DNA from: Treponema sp. UBA3813
GTDB taxonomy: Bacteria > Spirochaetota > Spirochaetia > Treponematales > Treponemataceae
Assembly: GCA_002368605.1 (NCBI GenBank)
Contig: DFEB01000022.1
Span: 1 to 46,652 of the forward strand
DNA length: 46,652 bases
Direction: 5' to 3'
Shown: positions 40,737-46,652 of the stretch, piece after piece
Position numbering within the stretch: the first letter of the stretch is position 1
How the letters are laid out: every line of letters starts with the position of its first letter
Position numbers and translations under genes: made by a program
Notes under the pieces: generated by a model
Seen by the model: the letters and a program-made list of their open reading frames with translations, nothing else
What the model was told of the DNA's origin: nothing
The model's database searches: none

Positions 40737-41726
40737 TTAATCTGCAATTTCGATTTTATCCCAGAATTCGGGAATTTCCTGTCCGATTCTCCAGAAAGAC
40801 AATCGCTCTATTCCACTATCAGCATACATTTTGCAGCGGGCAATGGCGGAATCTATCGTGTCATAAAAAACGGTAACGCGCGTTTTCTTCTCAAAATAAA
40901 AACTCAAGTCACCATCGGCTGATTTATTAAATATGGAAACCTTATTGTCTTTAATCAAACCATCGATTTTATACATGCGGTAGGCTTTTCGTCCCACATC
41001 CTCATTGTTCCATGCCCTGGCGTAAAAATGACAGCCCATCACGAGTTTTTCTTCAGGAATCACGGTTTTAGCATAATCAGCAATTCGCTTGCACCATGCA
41101 ACAGATGCTATTGGACCTGGAGCACTGGTTGACCAATGCTCGTCGTAAGCCATTACGATTATCTTATCCACAATTTTTGACAGAGTAAAATAATCATACG
41201 CATCTTTTTCAAGAGTTTTTAAACGGGCAGGAATCGCCACCGTGAGCATTTTTCCTTTGAGTTTTTTCTTTAATTGCTTTAGGAAATTCCAAAAATTCTC
41301 ATCATCATTTTTTAGCACAAGCTCCCAGTCAATCTGTACTCCGTCATAATCCTTTGCCTGTGCAACGAGTTGTTTGATGATTTTATTACGCAAAGGAAGT
41401 TTTGGATCAAGGAGAAGATGTGTCTGTGCCGTTGAGTCTACGCTTGAAACTAAATGAACCCGACCTTTGTAATCAGGAAATTTTTCGTATCTGTTTGGGA
41501 CTTCAGGAAAATCACTGTAATTATTGATTGCACTGACAAAATATCCAATATCCGTGACGGGGTAATCATTTGAGAAAGATTTTTCCTCACCAATCATAAC
41601 ATAGCCCCACACTTCTTTAAGCGGAAGTTTTGAGTCTGCTTCTGTTTGTGAGAAAATCGGAAATTGAATCAAGATATCAAAAACAAAGAAAAAAAGAAGT
41701 GAACGAAAGAAATACTTTTTATTCAT
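40737..41726 (-). CDS. Secreted glycoside hydrolase family 18-like protein
   Basis: 329 residues with a signal peptide (about 27 residues, ending PIFSQ). The GH18 barrel is recognisable from the strand-4 motif DYDGVQIDWELV: D128, D133 and the catalytic acid E135 are kept, but the second Asp of the usual DxxDxDxE is Gln (Q131). Further motifs are KIIVMAYDEHWSTSAPGPIA (strand 6 Tyr-Asp) and ERLSFWRIGQE (strand 8 Trp). GH18 members of this sort (YaaH/SleL-like) act on N-acetylglucosamine polymers such as peptidoglycan or chitin. The start codon directly abuts the stop of the preceding lipoprotein gene, so translation is probably coupled. Substrate unknown. Confidence 0.88.
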   Translation of the reverse strand: MNKKYFFRSLLFFFVFDILIQFPIFSQTEADSKLPLKEVWGYVMIGEEKSFSNDYPVTDIGYFVSAINNYSDFPEVPNRYEKFPDYKGRVHLVSSVDSTAQTHLLLDPKLPLRNKIIKQLVAQAKDYDGVQIDWELVLKNDDENFWNFLKQLKKKLKGKMLTVAIPARLKTLEKDAYDYFTLSKIVDKIIVMAYDEHWSTSAPGPIASVAWCKRIADYAKTVIPEEKLVMGCHFYARAWNNEDVGRKAYRMYKIDGLIKDNKVSIFNKSADGDLSFYFEKKTRVTVFYDTIDSAIARCKMYADSGIERLSFWRIGQEIPEFWDKIEIAD

Positions 41727-42338
41727 TTACTTTATTTTCTTAAATGAGATGTAATCGATTGTCATGCCGTCATGCCCATTGTTAGCGGCATTTTTAATGT
41801 CATTCTTTTGGATTTTTACAGTAACAGTGGTCGGAACATCAAGGGTAAAACTTGCGGGAGAGCGCGTCGTCAACTCGTACTTTCCAATCGGCGGCTCTGA
41901 ACCATACAGAAGATATGAATCCCGGTTTACATAAAGATTGAAGCGCGTATGATTAGCAGAAGGAGCAAGAACATTTGCCACAGCCTCGTAACTTCCTGCC
42001 GGGAAATTAACCTCGGCGATTGCCCATGAAGAGTCATTCAAGAGTTTAAGGGCGTAAGATTTTGATGCAACAGCGTCACCAACAAGCTGGAAACCATCAT
42101 AATACATATTCTCCGCTTCAATCTGAAGCTTTTCACCGCTGAATTCATATTTTGGAGCCTCACCTGCCCGGACAGGCGGCGGCGGAAGTTTATCACCCGA
42201 AGCAGGGATTTCTTCACCTGAAGAAATTCGCTTTTTTAAGTCGCGAGAATCCATGTTTCCAGCTGATGCGCAAGAAAAAAATAAGGCAACAGAAAGAAGG
42301 ATGAGTGCAGTTATGAAATGATTTTTAAAAAATCGCAT
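41727..42338 (-). CDS. Lipoprotein with carbohydrate-binding-like (CBM6/35-type) domain
   Basis: 203 residues from ATG 42338, chosen because AGGAG lies just upstream and a longer frame (to 42371) would run into the tRNA terminator. The signal ends LFFSC (C23), so the protein is probably lipid-anchored. A short Pro-rich linker (KLPPPPVRAGEAP) leads to a domain of about 125 residues with the pattern LQIEAENMYYDGFQLVGD, ASKSYALKLL, AIAEVNFPAGSYEAVANVLA and a final MTIDYISFKKI, which fits the CBM6/CBM35 jelly-roll fold. Cotranscribed with the GH18 gene (stop and start abut), suggesting that one protein binds and the other cleaves the same glycan. Confidence 0.82.
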   Translation of the reverse strand: MRFFKNHFITALILLSVALFFSCASAGNMDSRDLKKRISSGEEIPASGDKLPPPPVRAGEAPKYEFSGEKLQIEAENMYYDGFQLVGDAVASKSYALKLLNDSSWAIAEVNFPAGSYEAVANVLAPSANHTRFNLYVNRDSYLLYGSEPPIGKYELTTRSPASFTLDVPTTVTVKIQKNDIKNAANNGHDGMTIDYISFKKIK

Positions 42339-42353
42339 TGTGTTCTCCTTACA

Positions 42354-42383
42354 TAAAAAAAACCGGCTCAAAAGAACCGGCTC
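42354..42383 (-). terminator. Terminator of the tRNA-Arg gene
   Basis: On the minus strand two GAGCCGGTT-type arms (42374-42383 and 42360-42369) pair over 10 bp, three of them G-U, with a TTTT loop, then a U run. The upper arm touches the tRNA 3' end. Confidence 0.75.
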
Positions 42384-42458
42384 TGAGACTGGCCTGACTC
42401 GAACAGGCGACCCTCTGCTTAGAAGGCAGATGCTCTAATCCAGCTGAGCTACAATCCC
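42384..42458 (-). tRNA. tRNA-Arg (anticodon UCU)
   Basis: 75 nucleotides folding as a standard cloverleaf on the minus strand: acceptor GGGATTG/CAGTCTC (with G-U pairs), D stem GCTC/GAGC, anticodon stem TCTGC/GCAGA with loop CTTCTAA, and T stem GCCTG/CAGGC with loop TTCGAGT. The anticodon TCT reads AGA and AGG. Discriminator base A; CCA is not encoded. It has its own promoter and terminator. Confidence 0.95.
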
Positions 42459-42467
42459 GTGGAAAAT

Positions 42468-42496
42468 AATATAGCAAAAAAACATGAATTTTGCAA
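42468..42496 (-). promoter_or_regulatory. Promoter of tRNA-Arg
   Basis: Minus strand TTGCAA (42491-42496), 17 bases, TATATT (42468-42473), ending nine bases before the tRNA 5' end. Confidence 0.7.
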
Positions 42497-42501
42497 TAGA
42501 C

Positions 42502-43260
42502 TTATTCACCTTTGCGAATGGGGACAGAGCCTAAATTGAGAACAAGACTGTAAGAACGTGCAACTGTATTAGGATCTGTCGCAACACCGACGGCAAACAT
42601 CTGTACATAATAGCAGTTGGATTCAGAAAAACCTGACTCCGAATAACAATAATCAGTGTCTCCGCTTGAAGGCTCAACATTCAGTTGCAGTGGGTCATCT
42701 GTATCATTGTAATTGAAAAAATCAAATGTTTTTCCATTGGTTCTACGCGGACTATCATTATTAGAAGTTAAAGTTCCCACACCTGCATTAAATGAATACC
42801 ATGCGCTGTCAGGGTCTGTAGAGCCGTTTTGATATGTCTTTAAGCGAATAACAACCCTCTCGCCGCTTGAAGAAGGATAAAAAACTACATCAGAACCAGC
42901 TGCCTTTCCCAAAGGTTGATAAGAGTAAGCCTCAATCATTTGTCTCGCAGAAGCAGAACCGTTCGAGGATGAATTCACGGCAAGAATCGCGGCTCTCTGG
43001 CTGTTCAAGTCATTGTAATTATTGTAGATTTTATAATATACATCAGTACCCAAAAAAGAGTCGCCGCTATCTTTGACAGTTTTGAAACTGAAATACCATG
43101 TCAAAGGGTCGGAGCTTGAATAAAGAGGATCATTATAAGTCGTCGTCGGATCAGAAACAACGATAACTTCTTCAAGTCCACAAGAAAAAACAAAAATGCC
43201 GGCCAAAAAGCAAAAGACAAGTGGGGAAATTCTTTTGATTTTAACACCGGCATTATTCAT
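42502..43260 (-). CDS. Lipoprotein of unknown function
   Basis: 252 residues. The signal ends FVFSC (C27), a good spirochaetal lipobox. The mature part is Ser-, Asn-, Asp- and Tyr-rich and beta-like (DPLTWYFSFKTVKDSGDSF, VVFYPSSSGERVVIRLKTYQ, SWYSFNAGVG-type patches), with a short Cys pair near the C-terminus (DYCYSESGFSESNCYY). I recognise no family; similar small surface lipoproteins abound in treponemes. A TATATT box (43268-43273) ends seven bases before the ATG and there is no Shine-Dalgarno, so the message may be leaderless, although the -35 is poor. It is the gene upstream of the tRNA-Arg promoter. Confidence 0.8.
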   Translation of the reverse strand: MNNAGVKIKRISPLVFCFLAGIFVFSCGLEEVIVVSDPTTTYNDPLYSSSDPLTWYFSFKTVKDSGDSFLGTDVYYKIYNNYNDLNSQRAAILAVNSSSNGSASARQMIEAYSYQPLGKAAGSDVVFYPSSSGERVVIRLKTYQNGSTDPDSAWYSFNAGVGTLTSNNDSPRRTNGKTFDFFNYNDTDDPLQLNVEPSSGDTDYCYSESGFSESNCYYVQMFAVGVATDPNTVARSYSLVLNLGSVPIRKGE

Positions 43261-43303
43261 AGATATAAATATAATAATTAAATATCGAAAAAGTTTCAGA
43301 AAA

Positions 43304-43981
43304 TTACTGAATGTTTCCAGCAGCTTTTAAAGCGATAAGGCGAGATTTTGCAAGCAAGCCCCAATTTGATGTTGAGTGCAAGTCATATAACTTCTGATAA
43401 GTTTCTTTCGCCTCTTCGTATTTCTGAGCAGTCTCATTCACGCGACCAAGAGAAAAAAGAGCATGATCAATCAAGAGGAAATTTTCGTCCTCAGAAGCAA
43501 GCTTGTAATAGGCAATAGCATTTTCACTGTCATTCAATTCTTCACTACAGAGAGCCGCATTAAAAAAACAAACTGAAGCTGTATAAGCCTTTTTGTTAAG
43601 ATTTGCAGCTTTGAGCCATGCAGAACGAGCTTCTTCATAGTTTTTCTGAGCGAATTTAATTTCTGCTATGAGCATATTTGCCCGCAAACCGACGATGCCG
43701 CTTTTATCTCCCAGTGAAACAAGTTCTTCAAGAGCTTTGTTCTGGCGAGCAGCAATATCAGAATCAGAAAGTTCTTCAGATTCATTTGTTAAAGCATAAG
43801 AAATAGAATCAACACGCTCGATTCCATTTGAAATTGATTTCGCACGAACAGTCGCAAAAACCAGAACCGCAGCCACAAGAACAAGGACAATCGCACCAAC
43901 CGTAAGCACAAGTCCCTTTGATTTTTCTAATTTTGCGCTCAAAGAAGTTGCAAGCGTCTCGTTTTCTGATGTATTAGCCAT
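43304..43981 (-). CDS. Membrane-anchored TPR protein (YfgM-like layout)
   Basis: 225 residues: a short cytoplasmic N-terminus, one membrane helix (about 24-45, GLVLTVGAIVLVLVAAVLVF), then TPR helices in the periplasm (MLIAEIKFAQKNYEEARSAW, CFFNAALCSEELNDSENAIA, ALFSLGRVNETAQKYEEAKE). This is the arrangement of YfgM, which assists newly exported proteins near the Sec translocon, but orthology is not shown. AGGAG precedes the ATG. It follows the sigma-54 activator by 67 bases in the same direction and may be cotranscribed with it and rpsA. Confidence 0.85.
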   Translation of the reverse strand: MANTSENETLATSLSAKLEKSKGLVLTVGAIVLVLVAAVLVFATVRAKSISNGIERVDSISYALTNESEELSDSDIAARQNKALEELVSLGDKSGIVGLRANMLIAEIKFAQKNYEEARSAWLKAANLNKKAYTASVCFFNAALCSEELNDSENAIAYYKLASEDENFLLIDHALFSLGRVNETAQKYEEAKETYQKLYDLHSTSNWGLLAKSRLIALKAAGNIQ

Positions 43982-44048
43982 TTTTTACTCCTATAGAATG
44001 CCTTTTAGCACAATAATCATTTTTTGATTCAAATATTTTAATGAATTT

Positions 44049-45599
44049 TTACCGTATATTCAACTCGTTAAGCAGGCGCGAGACATAAGTTCGTTGAATA
44101 CCCAAAACCTTTCCAGCCTCAGTTTGATTCCATGAAGTCTCACCAAGGATTTTTTTAAGATAGGCCGCCTTAAAACGATTGAGCGCTGTTTTAAGAGTCC
44201 TATCATCGCTGTCTGCTATCTCACTGGCAATCGTATCAAATTCAGAACTTGAAGAATTTGTCTTAGGAGAGGAAGGAACCGAATTAATTCGCAAATCCTC
44301 AGCCTGAATCATGGGTGGTCGCCCAAGAACGCAAGCCCTTTCGATTGAATTTTCCAATTCACGGACATTTCCAGGCCAGTAATAGTCATACAAGGCCTTC
44401 ATTGCGGTTTGGGAAAATCCGGTGAAATTCTTTTTTGTCTCACGACTGAATTTATCCAGGAAGAAAGAAGCAAGGCTCTCAATATCGTCCTTTCTCTCCC
44501 TGAGAGGAGGAATATTAAGAGGAACTACATTCAATCGATAATATAAATCACTTCGGAAAAGACCGTCACTGACCATTTGCTCAAGATTACGGTTGGTAGC
44601 CGCTACAACGCGAACATCCACTGAAATAGTCTTGTTTGAGCCGACCCGCTCGAATTTATGCTCTTGCAAGACACGCAAAAGTTTTGCCTGCAAATCAAGG
44701 GAAAGCTCACCTATTTCATCAAGGAAGATTGTTCCGCCATCACTGGCTTCAAAACGACCGATTCTATCGCTCACAGCATCAGTAAAAGCCCCCTTTACAT
44801 GACCAAAAAGCTCGCTCTCAAGAAGGCTTGGTGAAAGAGCAGCGCAATTCACACGAACAAAGGGCTTGTCTCGACGAGTACTCTTCGTGTGCAACTGCTC
44901 AGCAAACAATTCTTTGCCAACGCCACTTTCGCCAGTAATCAAAATAGTAGTATTTGTTTTGGCAACTTCATCGATTACGCGAAGCAAATCAAGAACCACA
45001 GAACTCCGCGCTACAAAAGGATGATACTCAGACCCATTCTCGATTTTTGAGGTAAGCACAGATATCCTATCTTTAGCACTGCGGTATGAATCGGCATTTA
45101 TATAAGCAATTCCCGCCTGGTCAGCGAGACTTTCAAGCACAGCCAAATCATCATCATTAAAAGGAAGCGCCTCAGCCTTGTTTATTAGCTCAATAACTCC
45201 GATACATTTTCCTTTAATTCGCATGGGAATCGCAATCATATTTCGGCTTACATATCCGGTTTTGTTCTGTACAGTAGTAGAAAAGCGTGGGTCAGAAGCA
45301 ACATTGTTTAAAATAAGGGATTTATTATGCTCGGCAACCCAACCAGCGATGGAATTTTTTGCAACCGGGATATTCTGAGCTTCGGCGCCTTTTGGCCCCA
45401 ATGCAACCACAAAACGAAGAGTATCATCTTCGTTATGCAAGAGAAGAAGAGAAGATGACTCACAATGAACTAAACGCATTGCCGATTCAAGAATATAAAC
45501 CAACAATGCGTTTATGTCAGAGTAATTAGAATTAATTCGTCCGTTGATTTCGATGAGTGTTTTAAGTTGTTCAAGTGAAAGAGAATTTAAATCACCCAT
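44049..45599 (-). CDS. Sigma-54-dependent activator: GAF, AAA+ and Fis-type HTH
   Basis: 516 residues. Residues 15-170 form a GAF sensor domain; 195-435 the AAA+ sigma-54 interaction domain with Walker A GESGVGKE (223-230), Walker B IFLDE (291-295) and arginine-finger region FRSDLYYRLNV; the end is a Fis-type helix-turn-helix (NQTEAGKVLGIQRTYVSRLL). The protein should bind upstream sites and drive sigma-54 RNA polymerase open by ATP hydrolysis. The sigma-54 contact loop reads GAFTDA at 270-275 where almost all relatives have GAFTGA (G to D at 274). There is no receiver domain, so control is through the GAF ligand. It starts 21 bases after rpsA; only a weak GGTG ribosome site is visible. Confidence 0.93.
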   Translation of the reverse strand: MGDLNSLSLEQLKTLIEINGRINSNYSDINALLVYILESAMRLVHCESSSLLLLHNEDDTLRFVVALGPKGAEAQNIPVAKNSIAGWVAEHNKSLILNNVASDPRFSTTVQNKTGYVSRNMIAIPMRIKGKCIGVIELINKAEALPFNDDDLAVLESLADQAGIAYINADSYRSAKDRISVLTSKIENGSEYHPFVARSSVVLDLLRVIDEVAKTNTTILITGESGVGKELFAEQLHTKSTRRDKPFVRVNCAALSPSLLESELFGHVKGAFTDAVSDRIGRFEASDGGTIFLDEIGELSLDLQAKLLRVLQEHKFERVGSNKTISVDVRVVAATNRNLEQMVSDGLFRSDLYYRLNVVPLNIPPLRERKDDIESLASFFLDKFSRETKKNFTGFSQTAMKALYDYYWPGNVRELENSIERACVLGRPPMIQAEDLRINSVPSSPKTNSSSSEFDTIASEIADSDDRTLKTALNRFKAAYLKKILGETSWNQTEAGKVLGIQRTYVSRLLNELNIR

Positions 45600-45620
45600 C
45601 GATGCACCAACAAAACAAAA

Positions 45621-46652
45621 TTAGTTATTTTTCTGAGATTTAATCATGTCGCCGAGAGTATATGCTCCGTCATCATCATTCTCAGAAGATGTCATATACT
45701 GAGAAATCTCTTTGCGTGCCTGAGCTTTTTTGTACTCTTTTACAGAGAAAGCAACTTTCTCTTTTTCGACATTGATGTCTACAACAAATACATTGAGTTT
45801 GTCACCGACATTGTATTTTTTAACAGCCTCTTCATAAGGAACCTCACGATCATCGCTCAAGTTTGCCTTATTTACAAGACCTTCGATTCCATCCGGAGCT
45901 TTTACAAAGATACCGAAATCAGTGATTGAAGTGATTTCACCTTCAAGAGTTGAGCCCGGTTTGTAATCCTCTGCGAATTTTTTCCAAGGATTGTCTGTAA
46001 GCTGCTTGATTCCAACACGGATGCGGTGATTTTCAGCATCTGACTCAAGAACGACAACTTCAACTTCCTGATCGACTTTGAGTTCGCTTCCGGCATGTTT
46101 AACTTTCTTTGTCCAAGAAATGTCTTCTGCATGAAGGAATCCATCAATTCCGTCCTCAAGCTGAATGAATGCGCCTGCATTAGTAAGCTTGACAACTTTT
46201 CCAGAAAGTTTTGTTCCCTCTGGATATTTTTCTGAGATAGAATCCCAAGGATTAGCAGTAACCTGTTTGAGACCGAGAGAAACACGGCCAGCAGGAATAT
46301 CGTAGCCCAAAATCATACATTTGATTTTGTCGCCGATTTTTACCATGTCAGAAGCCTTGTTGACTTTTTTAGTCCAGCTGAATTCAGAAATGTGAGCAAG
46401 ACCTTCGATTCCCTCTTCAAGTTCGATGAATGCGCCGAAGTCAGTGAGTTTTGTAACAGTTCCTTCTACGATGTCATCAACATGATATTTATCCTCGAAG
46501 TGTACCCAAGGATCTTCAGTGAAGTGCTTGAGAGAGAGATTGATTCGTTTTTCGTTTGGCTCAAGGCGGATAACTTTGAGTTCGACTTCCTGACCTTTTT
46601 TGACGAAATCTTTCGGCCGTGTGACATGCCCCCAAGACATATCGTTGATATG
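45621..46652 (-). CDS. rpsA: 30S ribosomal protein S1, 5' part outside window
   Basis: The frame is open to the right edge (HIND precedes MSWGHV), so the N-terminal part is missing; 343 residues remain. They contain the end of one S1 domain and three complete S1/OB domains (VEGTVTKLTDFGAFIELEEG, LSGKVVKLTNAGAFIQLEDG, LEGEITSITDFGIFVKAPDG), each spaced by the NPW-type linker. S1 binds mRNA upstream of the start codon and helps the ribosome load messages with weak or no Shine-Dalgarno sequence. The C-terminal tail is acidic and short. Followed after 21 bases by the sigma-54 activator gene. Confidence 0.95.
   Translation of the reverse strand, partial: HINDMSWGHVTRPKDFVKKGQEVELKVIRLEPNEKRINLSLKHFTEDPWVHFEDKYHVDDIVEGTVTKLTDFGAFIELEEGIEGLAHISEFSWTKKVNKASDMVKIGDKIKCMILGYDIPAGRVSLGLKQVTANPWDSISEKYPEGTKLSGKVVKLTNAGAFIQLEDGIDGFLHAEDISWTKKVKHAGSELKVDQEVEVVVLESDAENHRIRVGIKQLTDNPWKKFAEDYKPGSTLEGEITSITDFGIFVKAPDGIEGLVNKANLSDDREVPYEEAVKKYNVGDKLNVFVVDINVEKEKVAFSVKEYKKAQARKEISQYMTSSENDDDGAYTLGDMIKSQKNN

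Noticed and set aside
42339-42371. N-terminal extension of the carbohydrate-binding-like lipoprotein
   Set aside because: Overlaps the tRNA-Arg terminator, while AGGAG and a lipoprotein signal support ATG 42338.

Overview
The window looks like a chromosomal segment of a host-associated spirochaete, most likely a Treponema-like species. The call rests on many secreted and lipid-anchored envelope proteins with spirochaete-style signal peptides, several large TPR proteins, a DUF2259 secreted protein, DapL for diaminopimelate synthesis, and the order yajC-secD-secF-ispH-ndk-gpsA-ffh. Base composition is moderately AT-rich. I see no phage, integrase, transposase, plasmid function or CRISPR array, and no gene-free stretch longer than 300 bases.

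Layout. 1-6.5 kb: 3' end of a CorA-type Mg transporter, a secreted formylglycine-enzyme-like protein, hisC with a phosphoesterase, a 645-residue unknown protein, and ssb. 6.5-16.6 kb: a U32 peptidase-family protein, a lamin-tail-like lipoprotein, a DUF2259 protein, an unknown membrane protein, a CTP-dependent lipid-kinase-like protein, a 1124-residue membrane-anchored TPR protein with an acidic repetitive N-terminus, and a small glycogen-binding-like protein. 16.7-26.6 kb: a long minus-strand run (membrane protein, TPR protein, yajC, secD, secF, ispH, ndk, gpsA, ffh) concerned with protein export, isoprenoids, nucleotides and phospholipid precursors. 26.8-31.5 kb: a plus-strand envelope cluster (TPR lipoprotein, MltD-like lytic transglycosylase, OmpA-domain protein, outer-membrane barrel). 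31.5-40.7 kb: dapL, sufS, a small secreted protein, an outer-membrane metalloprotease/propeller/barrel protein, a poly-G interrupted lipoprotein, and a UvrD-type helicase. 40.7-46.7 kb: a GH18 protein paired with a carbohydrate-binding-like lipoprotein, tRNA-Arg(UCU), another lipoprotein, a TPR membrane protein, a sigma-54 activator, and rpsA (5' end outside the window).

Main points for a second look. (1) A lipoprotein gene is broken by a run of nine G; ten or seven G would restore a 269-270 residue protein, so it is a candidate phase-variable surface lipoprotein. (2) At least eight genes at the heads of transcription units have a -10 box ending only 6-10 bases before the start codon and no Shine-Dalgarno sequence, so their transcripts should be leaderless or nearly so. 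(3) A degenerate 10-bp-period intergenic repeat (core ATCYGYG) occurs at three sites, once supplying the last codons of a gene. (4) A palindromic repeat has been inserted in frame into the helicase. (5) The sigma-54 activator carries GAFTDA instead of GAFTGA. Several of these are pattern-based readings that need comparison with other genomes or RNA data.
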